64,000 nucleotides of DNA from Leptospira sp. (GTDB taxonomy: Bacteria > Spirochaetota > Leptospiria > Leptospirales > Leptospiraceae). The DNA is taken from contig JAPZRK010000077.1 of the NCBI GenBank assembly GCA_027531445.1, positions 1 through 64,000 on the forward strand, in the 5' to 3' direction. Shown in pieces: positions 35,020-43,941 of this stretch; position 1 is the first letter of the stretch; every line of letters begins with the position of its first letter. The notes under the pieces are model-generated. The model was not told the DNA's origin and made no database searches. It saw only the letters and a program-made list of their open reading frames with translations. Position numbers and translations under genes: made by a program.

Positions 35020-36798
35020 TCAGACCATCTCGTCATATTTGCCTGATTTTACGATACGCCCATTTTCGATTTTTATAATGAGGTCACAATTCTTCAATGT
35101 AGAAATCCTATGAGCGACGAGCAAAATGGTAACATCTTCACCAAGCTCATCTATTGATTTCATGATGGATTCTTCCGTATTAAAATCTAAGGCACTCGTT
35201 GCTTCATCAAAAACAATCACATTTGCTTTTTTATATAATGCTCGAGCTATACCTATTCTTTGTCTTTGACCACCAGAAATTCGGATTCCGCGCTCTCCGA
35301 TTACCGTTTGATAACCTTTTTCCCAAGTCAAAATAGTTTCATGAATGTGGGCTTTCTTTGCCGCTTCGATTACTAGACTTTGATCAATCTTATCTTTTGA
35401 AATTCCGAAGGCGATATTTTCACTGATTGTACAGTCAGCTAAAAAAATACTCTGAGGAACGTGCACTAAGTTCTTTTGCCATGCAACTACGTTATACGGG
35501 GTTATTGTCTTATCATCAATTGATAACTTTCCATTTTCCGGAATCAAGAGACCCATAAATATATCCAAGAACGTACTTTTTCCACTTCCTGTTGATCCAA
35601 TGATACCTAATTTCATACCCTTAGGTATTTCTAAACTAAACTGCTCTAACGTTACTTTGTTGGAACCTGGATAAGAATACTGAACATCATCAAATCGTAT
35701 TGATTTATTAAAATCTATACTTTCAACTGAGGGAGAAAGCATATAATCAGGCATCGGTTGATCTAACAAATCAAGCGCATCAGTTAAAGACGCCTGGCTA
35801 CTTCTAATCCCTACCCAGGCATGGTAAAGCTGTTGCAATAATGGCAACAATCTTTGTGAACCAAAGGCAATCGTACCAAGTGGAGCAATAGCTTCAGTGA
35901 TACCTTTGCCTCCATTAGTTAATTTGAAAGCCAAAATCATGATTAATACAATTGCTATGGTCTCAATAACCACACGCGGACTGTTACCAATTATCATAAT
36001 CTGAGCTTGGGCATGTTTCAGTCTTAGGTCGGACTGATGAAATATATTTGCAAATGCATTTTGAGTTCCATCTATTAAGATATCTCGTATTCCACCTAAA
36101 CCTTCCTGGAGTGTTTTTAAAACATTTCCTGATTCGACTGCAGTTGCAAGACTATGCTGATACAATCGTTTTTTGGTGAATAAAATGATAGCTCCATACA
36201 AAGTGCCGAAGCTTAAAAAGGTGATCAAAGAAATTTTTGTCTCAAAGATTAACATTGGAATAAAAATTGCTAACGTTAGCAAAAAGGCACTTATCATTGA
36301 TAAGACCGTATTTAAAGCAGCAACGACACCGTTGGTTTTATTTGATATTCCATTAATTACTTCACTGCTATTTCTCATGCAATGGACAATGTAAGGCTGA
36401 TATAAAGTTTTTTTATATATATCTATACCCAAGTCTGCCCCAGCGGAAAAAGAAAATCGAGTATTCAACCAAAGCACAAAAAGTCTGAGGAAAGCTGAAA
36501 ATATAGTAACCAAAGCAAAAAATATAGAAAGCAGTAAAACCAAACGATCACTAGTCGTAATTTCAAAAATTTGAATCAAAAAACCGAAGAAAGGCTCATT
36601 CATAATCTTTTCCGGTGTGGTGAGAGCACCTAAAAAAGGGACAATCGATGCAATACTTAAAAATTCAGAAAAAGTAGCTAAGATGATGACAATTGCAAGA
36701 AATAAGAATTGTTTTCTCTTTTGTCTGCTTAGGTGGTAATAGACTCTTCTATAAATTGAGAAATAACCAATACTCACTTTTGAATCGGAAATGTTCAT
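35020..36798 (-). CDS. ABC transporter, fused permease and ATPase (possible PglK-like flippase)
   Basis: 592 residues. The N-terminal half has about six hydrophobic helices (between residues 30 and 310). The C-terminal ATPase has Walker A GSTGSGKST, signature ISGGQRQRIGIARAL, Walker B VIVFDEATSALD and the switch histidine in LLVAHRIST. A single-chain half-transporter of this size resembles MsbA and Campylobacter PglK, which flips lipid-linked oligosaccharide. No Wzx-type flippase is visible in the window, so I infer export of the lipid-linked repeat unit. The ATG follows a TTG by one codon; I use the ATG. Confidence 0.9.
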   Translation of the reverse strand: MNISDSKVSIGYFSIYRRVYYHLSRQKRKQFLFLAIVIILATFSEFLSIASIVPFLGALTTPEKIMNEPFFGFLIQIFEITTSDRLVLLLSIFFALVTIFSAFLRLFVLWLNTRFSFSAGADLGIDIYKKTLYQPYIVHCMRNSSEVINGISNKTNGVVAALNTVLSMISAFLLTLAIFIPMLIFETKISLITFLSFGTLYGAIILFTKKRLYQHSLATAVESGNVLKTLQEGLGGIRDILIDGTQNAFANIFHQSDLRLKHAQAQIMIIGNSPRVVIETIAIVLIMILAFKLTNGGKGITEAIAPLGTIAFGSQRLLPLLQQLYHAWVGIRSSQASLTDALDLLDQPMPDYMLSPSVESIDFNKSIRFDDVQYSYPGSNKVTLEQFSLEIPKGMKLGIIGSTGSGKSTFLDIFMGLLIPENGKLSIDDKTITPYNVVAWQKNLVHVPQSIFLADCTISENIAFGISKDKIDQSLVIEAAKKAHIHETILTWEKGYQTVIGERGIRISGGQRQRIGIARALYKKANVIVFDEATSALDFNTEESIMKSIDELGEDVTILLVAHRISTLKNCDLIIKIENGRIVKSGKYDEMV

Positions 36799-36801
36799 CA
36801 A

Positions 36802-37671
36802 TTAAAGCTTAGGCTCCCAATATGGTAAACCTGATTCAACTGAAAATTGTTTTTCTGCGGCATAAAACGGCCATTTGTTTTTTAGAATAATTTCCACCGC
36901 TCGCAAGTCACCTGTCAATTCACCTCTACCTTTATCCCCTCGCCCACCTTCGGAATTAAAAAAGTCGTCAGGATAACCATGCTTTTGGTTTTTAAAACTA
37001 AATCCGCTCATTATAATTGGAGATCCTCCAATGTAGTAAGCAAATATTGCCGTAAAAAATCCTGTGGATAAAGCATCGGTATAAAAATATTTATCTTTCA
37101 AAACATCTGCAACGAATTTGAATCGATATGCATATGGTAAAAAGAAAATATCTTTATACACAAACTGATTCAAATCTACAGATTCTTTTATTTTTTTATT
37201 TCTTTTTTCTCTTGTTCTTTCACCACAAATTTCATCCTCTAACATGATCAGTTTCGAAGTTTGTTTACCCTTCAGAGCAAGCAAGGCCCCAATATTGTAA
37301 TTGATTTCATGTTGGTTATTCGGATGAAAAAAAGTGGTCGTGCAAACTAATGATAAATCAGGAATCTTTAGTCCCAACTTATCCGTGAGGTACTGCGAAG
37401 AATTTGCTGTAAGAATATTCCATTCAGAAGTATAACCATTCGGAATCAAAGCACTTGGTGCAGATCCATAAACAAGAGTTGGTCCATTTATTCTTGGAAA
37501 TTCAAATCCAGGCTTTGCTTTCGGTATATCGAATAATTGGTGTTTTTTGATAATTAATTCTTTAATTTTGCTTTTTATTAGAGAAAACCCAGTCGCGCGT
37601 AATATTAAGTAGACCAATGAATCCATTAATGTTCCGTTTTTAATGTGGCTTTTCAGTTTTTCAAATAACAT
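36802..37671 (-). CDS. Unrecognised protein, possible GT42/GT29-like transferase
   Basis: 289 residues, no confident family. It has a short hydrophobic N-terminal segment (about 18-35), then PTLVYGSAPSALIP, which recalls the LVxGxGPSA opening of sialyltransferase-like proteins, LTANSSQYLTDKLG, and IIMSGFSFKNQKHGYPDD near 225-245, where GT42 enzymes have a conserved catalytic-region G-x-D/S-F followed by a histidine. The resemblance is by eye only. In a locus with three CMP-sugar synthetases a CMP-ulosonate transferase is needed, and this is one candidate. Confidence 0.45.
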   Translation of the reverse strand: MLFEKLKSHIKNGTLMDSLVYLILRATGFSLIKSKIKELIIKKHQLFDIPKAKPGFEFPRINGPTLVYGSAPSALIPNGYTSEWNILTANSSQYLTDKLGLKIPDLSLVCTTTFFHPNNQHEINYNIGALLALKGKQTSKLIMLEDEICGERTREKRNKKIKESVDLNQFVYKDIFFLPYAYRFKFVADVLKDKYFYTDALSTGFFTAIFAYYIGGSPIIMSGFSFKNQKHGYPDDFFNSEGGRGDKGRGELTGDLRAVEIILKNKWPFYAAEKQFSVESGLPYWEPKL

Positions 37672-37684
37672 AAAAATTTTAAAC

Positions 37685-38890
37685 TTAATTTAAGAATTTA
37701 TCGTGCTTAAGAAGGAAATAACTTGAAATGCGACTAAAATTGTCTCCATGCAATCTTTGTTGTTTGTATGGATCTACACAGTCCAATGGAAACATTTTCC
37801 AAAATTTCTCTTGCACCTCTTTAGCTTTTACATTTTCAAATTCAATTCCAGCAAGTAGTGAAATCATTTCTTTTACAGCTTCCGTAATTTCATCAGAACT
37901 ATTCTCTTCAAGAATGATTCCAGCCTCCTCATAATCCTGCAAACGAAGTGCATAAGCAATGTTCGTAGAAAAAAATTCAGAAACATTTAACATATTACCA
38001 TTTGCCTTCCATCTTAGTTTTTTTGGTAAAGTGACAATCTCTCGACGGGATGTATGAATATATGCCAAGGGTACAAAGTTTACAAAAACAATCGGCCTCC
38101 TTGTCATTTCCGGTATTGCATCCCAACCTGTTCCTGTCGATACCGCAAATGCGCATGTAGCACCCAAAAATACATCCATAAAATTGGATCTATGATTACT
38201 ATTTGCATAATCTATTACCTTTGGATTTTTACTTGGGAACGCTGTTTCTACTCTCTCACCCATTCTTACTACATAAAATCCTTGTGAGGCGAGATATTCT
38301 GCCATTTCCTTATACTGCTCGATAGAACTACTACGAAAATCATGGTAACTGAAATCCGAGTTTGGAAAATGATGCCTAAGATAAGCGTTGTCTCTTACCA
38401 TCAAACAAACAAAGGAAGCATTTTCCGGAATCCCCATCTGTAATAACAAATCTCTTCCAAGTTTGATTTCATCTTGTTTGAATTTAATGTTTGATTCAAA
38501 TCTATTCAATAAGTTGAAGACATCTCTATCGCTTTGCGTTGTTTCACCTGCCGTAAACTTAGATGAATCGGGAAATAACTGATTCAATCTAAAAATTGGT
38601 GCAAGTATTAAACTAGGCAATACACGAAGATTTCTCTTCCAAATTTTAGCGATAAAGGCATTGCTTATAGGTTTCGGTATAAAAAAGAGATCAACATACC
38701 TTTGAATTGGGATGTTAATTCCAGCTTTCTTTTCAGATAAGTACATTTCGGTATTTCCTACAAAATGTCCTATTCGTGAAGCACCTAGCATTCCAATTCT
38801 TATTAAAAGAATGGGTTGTATCACCCTGATGAATAGAACAACAATGGCACCCAATAAATAAAAAGGTAACTTATAAACATACCTTAACAT
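37685..38890 (-). CDS. Putative glycosyltransferase of the TIGR04372 type
   Basis: 401 residues. The N-terminus has a hydrophobic segment (about 8-28) followed by LIRIGMLGASRIGHFVGNTEMYLSEKKAG in pieces, which matches the family I remember as TIGR04372, a putative glycosyltransferase of surface polysaccharide loci. Later motifs include VCLMVRDNAYL, YVVRMGERVE and AVSTGTGWDAIPEMTRRPIVFVNF, a GT-B-like donor segment. Probably a membrane-attached sugar transferase; no substrate known. Confidence 0.65.
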   Translation of the reverse strand: MLRYVYKLPFYLLGAIVVLFIRVIQPILLIRIGMLGASRIGHFVGNTEMYLSEKKAGINIPIQRYVDLFFIPKPISNAFIAKIWKRNLRVLPSLILAPIFRLNQLFPDSSKFTAGETTQSDRDVFNLLNRFESNIKFKQDEIKLGRDLLLQMGIPENASFVCLMVRDNAYLRHHFPNSDFSYHDFRSSSIEQYKEMAEYLASQGFYVVRMGERVETAFPSKNPKVIDYANSNHRSNFMDVFLGATCAFAVSTGTGWDAIPEMTRRPIVFVNFVPLAYIHTSRREIVTLPKKLRWKANGNMLNVSEFFSTNIAYALRLQDYEEAGIILEENSSDEITEAVKEMISLLAGIEFENVKAKEVQEKFWKMFPLDCVDPYKQQRLHGDNFSRISSYFLLKHDKFLN

Positions 38891-38915
38891 AGAAAAATAA
38901 CTTATATAGCCAATG

Positions 38916-39899
38916 TTAATCTGGATTCAGTTCAATCGATTCCATATATTCATTTAATACTTTCATTTTTTCATTCATGATTTCAAAATAAATTTTCTCG
39001 TTACTTTTTAAACTTTGTCCAGGTTGCCACTTTATACCATAAAAATGTTTATGTAAGAGGACACTTAAATATCGGTATAGTTTAGAATCTTTCATTGTGG
39101 AATAATCTGCTCCGATTTTCCTTCCTTCCTGCAACATCCGCAATGCAAGATCAGGTGCTTCATTTAAAAAACAAAATGAAGCATATTTCATTAAAGTGAC
39201 TTCCAAATCTTTGTTTTCATTTTTGTTAGATAATACTAAACTTGGCCTCTTCACATATACTGCATCTGTCGATGTTAGGATACCGTATCTTTTGTTTACA
39301 TTGATCTGTTCAAACTGATAGTCTCCCTTTCCATCATAATCTAAATTGAGTAAAATAAAATTGTGATTTAAAAGAAAATCATGAATGGTTCCAAACAATG
39401 GCATCCCTTCAAAAATAAAATCAAAAGCTACCTCAACACGGATACCTATAACGTGATTACCTAATTGATATTCTGCGCCTTTTAAAATATTATATTCTGT
39501 TCCTTCGGTATCCAATTTCAAGAAGTCAACCTTTAGATTTTGAGAAGAAGCAAAACTATCTATACTTGTAGTTGGAAATTTTATAGTATCTATAATCTCA
39601 ACTTCCTGTAGTCTTTCGCCCAGAAAAAGGGATGATATTGGATTGCGCACATTTGTTGAGCTCATCGCCTTATTCTTAAATAAATTTAAAGTATATTCAC
39701 CGCCATTTTCAGATAATCCAGACGGATAAATTTTAATCTCATCTGATCGATGTTTATACTTTTCCTTTAACCGCGAACTCTCTTTTTCATCAGGTTCAAA
39801 TAAGTAATAGTCTAGTTCACCTTTAAAAGGTTTCCATGTCGGATGCAAACCATATCTTCCACCTGCATCAAGTACGGTGGTTTTTATTTGTTCATTCAT
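38916..39899 (-). CDS. FkbM-family SAM-dependent methyltransferase
   Basis: 327 residues. Motif I is TTVLDAGGRYGLHPTW; the FkbM-specific features are SIDSFASS followed by DFLKLDTEGTEYNILKGAE, with IRVEVAF after it. FkbM enzymes O-methylate sugars or polyketides. A C-terminal extension of about 90 residues after the core (containing NEAPDLALRMLQEGRKIGADY in outline) looks helical, TPR-like. It lies 25 bases after an alcohol dehydrogenase gene. Confidence 0.88.
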   Translation of the reverse strand: MNEQIKTTVLDAGGRYGLHPTWKPFKGELDYYLFEPDEKESSRLKEKYKHRSDEIKIYPSGLSENGGEYTLNLFKNKAMSSTNVRNPISSLFLGERLQEVEIIDTIKFPTTSIDSFASSQNLKVDFLKLDTEGTEYNILKGAEYQLGNHVIGIRVEVAFDFIFEGMPLFGTIHDFLLNHNFILLNLDYDGKGDYQFEQINVNKRYGILTSTDAVYVKRPSLVLSNKNENKDLEVTLMKYASFCFLNEAPDLALRMLQEGRKIGADYSTMKDSKLYRYLSVLLHKHFYGIKWQPGQSLKSNEKIYFEIMNEKMKVLNEYMESIELNPD

Positions 39900-39924
39900 T
39901 AATGTGTCTCTTTTTCAATTGTAT

Positions 39925-40929
39925 CTATCTGAATTGTTCATTAAAAATCAGCGTCTTGGCTCTTTCTTTTTCCATAGGATTAATAGAATATGAATCTACA
40001 TATTCTTTCAAACTTATCTTCTTTGAGATCAATTCATCTGTCTTTATCTGCTTATTTAAAATTAAGTCCATAACCACTTTGAAATCTTCAAAGTAATATG
40101 CAAAAGCTCTACCTAGAACTAGCCCATTGTGTTTTATATAATCCATAATCGAGTTATCCCTAATTCTAGTTTGAGGATAAATGATCGCATCAGACTTGAA
40201 TAAACTTAAAATTTCGGACAAAACTGAATCAGCAGGAGCGGCAAATATGCAGATATCGAAAGATAAACTTTTCAAAGCATCCAATTCATCAATATCGAAT
40301 ACTTTTTCGGCTCCCATTTCTAGAAAGATTTCTAACCTACTTTTTCTTTTTCCTATTACAAAAATATGATTATAATTTGCGTTTTTTAGAAACTGAAGAT
40401 CAGCCAGAGCTATCGGACCATCCCCAATGATTAAAATTTGCGATCCATTAGATTTATTTGAATTTATTATCTCTTGAGTTAAACGATAACCACAACAAAG
40501 GTGCTCAAGCAATGCTCCTTGCTCAAAAGTTATATCATCAGAAATTGGAATTACAAATCTCGAATCAATATTCACTTCCGTTGCAAAAGCACCAGATCGA
40601 TTAAACCCGACACCAATCTTCTTCTCACAGTCTCGAAACCTTTTTTCATTGCAAGCTTCACAAGCCATGCATGAAATCATCGGAAAGATGGTGACTCTAT
40701 CACCAATTTTCAAGACTTCATTCACATCTTCCCCAATTTCCACAACTCTCCCTGAAAATTCATGACCTGGGATCATAGGGAGTTGCTGAGGATTTTGAAT
40801 ATTTTTAATATCTGATCCACAAACGGCTGCAACCGCTACCTCTATCCGCACTTCCCCCTTTTTTAGAGGGGTAGAATCGCATGATATGTATTCGATCTTA
40901 CCTGGCGCTTTTATTTGAATTGCGTGCAT
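39925..40929 (-). CDS. Zinc-dependent alcohol dehydrogenase (MDR family)
   Basis: A 334-residue medium-chain dehydrogenase with catalytic zinc ligands in AVCGSDIKN and IPGHEFSG, four structural-zinc cysteines in CMACEACNEKRFRDC, and the NAD-binding strand ILIIGDGPIAL near 170. Members such as sorbitol or threonine dehydrogenases oxidise secondary alcohols. In this position, after a C-methyltransferase and before an FkbM methyltransferase, it may oxidise or reduce a sugar hydroxyl/keto group. Confidence 0.9.
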   Translation of the reverse strand: MHAIQIKAPGKIEYISCDSTPLKKGEVRIEVAVAAVCGSDIKNIQNPQQLPMIPGHEFSGRVVEIGEDVNEVLKIGDRVTIFPMISCMACEACNEKRFRDCEKKIGVGFNRSGAFATEVNIDSRFVIPISDDITFEQGALLEHLCCGYRLTQEIINSNKSNGSQILIIGDGPIALADLQFLKNANYNHIFVIGKRKSRLEIFLEMGAEKVFDIDELDALKSLSFDICIFAAPADSVLSEILSLFKSDAIIYPQTRIRDNSIMDYIKHNGLVLGRAFAYYFEDFKVVMDLILNKQIKTDELISKKISLKEYVDSYSINPMEKERAKTLIFNEQFR

Positions 40930-40944
40930 TCAAACGTTTACAGT

Positions 40945-42189
40945 TTATTTTATAACAAGTTCTGGCAAGGGTAAGATCCAATGACCACCTTGTTCAATAA
41001 ACTTATTGTGCTTTTTAAGGATACTTTCTCTATGTTGCCATGCGAGTACGACGACGTATTCAGGCTTATCCGTATACAATTTGTCTGTCGAATATACCGG
41101 AATATGATAACCAGGAGAAAATTTATTTTGCTTTAAGACATTATCATCTACCAAATATTCCAAAAATTCAAATAACTCAAAATGGTATAATAAAGTAGTC
41201 GTACTATGTGATGCACCGAAGCCTATGATTTTCTTGCCTTCCGACTTTAACTTCTTAAGATTAGTAATTAAAGCTTTTTTTAAGTCGTCTAAATCATTTC
41301 CCAGTTTCTTAAAAGTTTCAGTTTTTTCTATACCTAACTTTTCTTCTTCCAATAAAATCTCTTTTACATTTGGATCTATGATTCTCTTTTTTCCTTTTAA
41401 CTGTGCAACAACGCGAATAGATCCGCCTTTGGGTAACATTTTTTTTACATGAATCAACTCAAGCCCACAAACATCGAAAAGATGTTGCAAAACAGAAACA
41501 GAAAAATAAGAAAAATGCTCATGATATATATAATCAAACATTTTTATCTTAAATTGTTCGGGATGATAACCAGTTTGAACTACAAATATCCCATCAGGTG
41601 ACAAAAGAGATGTTACATTTTTCGTAAACTCAATTACATTATCAATATTTGCATACATGTAGTTCGCCGTTACAACATCGGCTTGTCCATGTTTTTCGGT
41701 TATCGCACCGACCGTTGCATCTGTAAAAAAACCGTGAATGGTGTTTAATCCGGCTTCATTTGCTTGCTTTGCAATGCCTGCAGCAGGTTCCACACCTTGA
41801 ATTTTCATACCTATTTTTTTGAAAGATGCGAGCATTGATCCATCATTACTTCCAAGATCAACCACTAACGAATTTTCTTTGATTTGAAAATCATTCTTAA
41901 TGCTCTCAGCATATTCGTCATAATGATTTCGTAAACCTACAGTTACTCCACTGACATATACATAATCAGCATAACTTACTTCAGGATTAACGATATGAGG
42001 TAAATGTAGATATCCACAATTTTGGCAAATGGCAAGCTCCAATGGATATACAGGTTGATCTATTTCTAATTGCTCTTTCGTTACAAATTGATCCTCCAAT
42101 GGAGTATCTTTCAGTTTTAAAACGGTTTGAATTTTATCGCTTCCACATATACGACAAATTGAGTCGTGCCGAAGTACCTGCTTATTCAT
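40945..42189 (-). CDS. NDP-sugar C-methyltransferase (NovU/TylCIII type)
   Basis: 414 residues with the complete three-part architecture: N-terminal zinc-binding domain (CRICG at 14, CQNCGYLHLP near 56), SAM domain with LVVDLGSNDGSMLASFK near 107, and C-terminal domain (IIGFGASHSTTTLLYHF, LVDDNVLKQNKFSPG). These enzymes put a methyl branch on C-3 or C-5 of a 4-keto-deoxy NDP-sugar. It overlaps a cupin gene by eight bases. I infer a branched-chain sugar in the polysaccharide. Confidence 0.92.
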   Translation of the reverse strand: MNKQVLRHDSICRICGSDKIQTVLKLKDTPLEDQFVTKEQLEIDQPVYPLELAICQNCGYLHLPHIVNPEVSYADYVYVSGVTVGLRNHYDEYAESIKNDFQIKENSLVVDLGSNDGSMLASFKKIGMKIQGVEPAAGIAKQANEAGLNTIHGFFTDATVGAITEKHGQADVVTANYMYANIDNVIEFTKNVTSLLSPDGIFVVQTGYHPEQFKIKMFDYIYHEHFSYFSVSVLQHLFDVCGLELIHVKKMLPKGGSIRVVAQLKGKKRIIDPNVKEILLEEEKLGIEKTETFKKLGNDLDDLKKALITNLKKLKSEGKKIIGFGASHSTTTLLYHFELFEFLEYLVDDNVLKQNKFSPGYHIPVYSTDKLYTDKPEYVVVLAWQHRESILKKHNKFIEQGGHWILPLPELVIK

Positions 42190-42718
42190 ATTTACGCTCT
42201 TGTATAATTTTCATTTCAATATTTTGTATAAAATTTTCTATTTCATAGGAATTTTCTATTGGCGGCGCCCATGGAGCAAAAATAGTCTTTTCCCTCAAAA
42301 ATGGTCCCTCGGTTATTTCATGAAAAACTAAAAATTCACTTCGAATGATCATTGAATGGTAAATCGGATCAGCAATTCGTTGGTAAAAATTTTTCCCGGA
42401 ATTTCGATCTCCCATTTGGATTATCTTTTTGATATTTCCATCATCTTCAAATAAGATAACATCAACCTCACCTTCGATAATTGCCATTGATTCGACCTTT
42501 CCGATGTGTTTATGAGGTGTTACATAACATCCTTGCATATGAACGATGAACATTTCATGTAAGGTGTCATTCTTTCCCTTATGTGTACACAGCCTTATCC
42601 TTTTTCTAGGATTCAAACCGGCTAAATGCTTTAAATATTCTATTTCTTCGTTTGAAATGTACGAAATTTCATCAGCGGAGTAAAAGACTTCATCACTTTC
42701 TTTTATAAATGAAATCAT
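42182..42718 (-). CDS. wbuC: WbuC-type cupin metalloprotein
   Basis: 178 residues with IRLCTHKGKNDTLHEMFIVH in outline, then YVTPHKHIGKVESMAIIEGEVDVILF, the cupin metal motif and the WbuC pattern (R-x-C-x-H...D-x-LHEM, PHKH..K.ES). WbuC occurs in many O-antigen loci of Gram-negative bacteria with no settled function; it could be an isomerase or dioxygenase-like enzyme. Here it is wedged with overlaps between two C-methyltransferase-type genes, which suggests that it acts on the same keto-sugar. Confidence 0.85.
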   Translation of the reverse strand: MISFIKESDEVFYSADEISYISNEEIEYLKHLAGLNPRKRIRLCTHKGKNDTLHEMFIVHMQGCYVTPHKHIGKVESMAIIEGEVDVILFEDDGNIKKIIQMGDRNSGKNFYQRIADPIYHSMIIRSEFLVFHEITEGPFLREKTIFAPWAPPIENSYEIENFIQNIEMKIIQERKYE

Positions 42719-43911
42719 AGAATGTTATCTAAGTCATATTGACTATGAGGAAAGATAGATCCGAAGATTCCACCATTCTCAACAAATTTCTTATGTTTAT
42801 CTATAACTTTCGATTGATTTTGGGGATTTAATCCAAGAAGACAAACTTTAATATTTTTCTCGTATAGCGATTCGGATCCAAGTATCTCCAACTTGCCCAA
42901 AGGCATATTTAGCCCTTTTTTATTAGGATTATCATCTATAACAAAATGAATTAAATCGGAGATTTCCATAATAGAAATAAATGCAACGGTTAAATGCCCG
43001 GCACCAAAGATGGCGATCTGTCCATACTTTTCTCTCAAAGTTTCAAGTTTACGCCGAATCAAAAGCTTTCGCTCACTTACATGCTTTACAAATTCTTTTG
43101 CTCTATTTATCTCGAGGTCAACTGCCGTCCTACTCGGTTCGATAGCCGTTTTTTTATCCGAAACTTTTGCAATAACAATGAGAGAATTTTCTAGGGCATA
43201 TGGAACGGATTCGAAATGAACTATTTCCAAATTATACTCAGAAATCACGCTTACAAATGTGTATTCTGTAAAATAATATACATGTTCTTCCCAGATAGTA
43301 GTGCAATCACCATTGATCAATGCCCTTTCACAATCAGGCAATTCCCAAACAATGTATCCACCAGGTTTTACAAGACTCTTGACGAACTCAATAAATCCCT
43401 GTAAATCGTAAGAATGTTCCACAACATGTCTTACGATAAAGACATCAGCTAAACCATTCTTCTCTTTGATTCTCTCTGCAGACTCCTTATTAAGAAAAAA
43501 TTGGTAAGTTTCGACATTTGCACACTCATCGCTTACACCTAAATCTTTTTCTGGATCAATGCGCCAAGTATTCCCGTAACCTAATTTTTCCAGTCTTCTT
43601 AATGTACTATCATCTTTGAAACTGTAAGCGCCAAATGAACTGTTTTGTGTTACATTCGGAAGTTTTAATATATTTACGACTAAATCGTCTAGATGATCTT
43701 CCGGCTCAAAGCAAGTCAGCCAGTTATATCTGGGCTTTAACTCTTCTATTGGAAAAGGTTTATCAATAAATATCAGACCTATATCTTCGCGAATGTTGAG
43801 AGAGAGAGGAAATCTTGGAGCTTCGATATCATCTCCTTTAGTGAGAAATCGATTCGAAACAGGTTGTAAACCGAAATCGGCCAATCGAGAACTTTTCATA
43901 TCAAAAACCAA
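42715..43911 (-). CDS. Methyltransferase-like protein with altered SAM motif (C-methyltransferase relative)
   Basis: 398 residues. The pattern RLADFGLQPVSNRFL and the C-terminal IAIFGAGHLTVAFISI...FVIDDNPNKKG follow the C-methyltransferase layout, and VRHVVEHSYDLQGF with KPGGYIVWELPD is a methyltransferase core. But the N-terminal zinc cysteines are missing, and motif I (GSNDG in relatives) reads AYSFKDDSTLRRL. It may bind SAM differently or do other chemistry. It overlaps the cupin gene by four bases. Start uncertain: TTG as given, or ATG at 43899. Confidence 0.75.
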   Translation of the reverse strand: MVFDMKSSRLADFGLQPVSNRFLTKGDDIEAPRFPLSLNIREDIGLIFIDKPFPIEELKPRYNWLTCFEPEDHLDDLVVNILKLPNVTQNSSFGAYSFKDDSTLRRLEKLGYGNTWRIDPEKDLGVSDECANVETYQFFLNKESAERIKEKNGLADVFIVRHVVEHSYDLQGFIEFVKSLVKPGGYIVWELPDCERALINGDCTTIWEEHVYYFTEYTFVSVISEYNLEIVHFESVPYALENSLIVIAKVSDKKTAIEPSRTAVDLEINRAKEFVKHVSERKLLIRRKLETLREKYGQIAIFGAGHLTVAFISIMEISDLIHFVIDDNPNKKGLNMPLGKLEILGSESLYEKNIKVCLLGLNPQNQSKVIDKHKKFVENGGIFGSIFPHSQYDLDNIL

Positions 43912-43941
43912 TCATTCCTTCATACCATTCACAGTCATATC

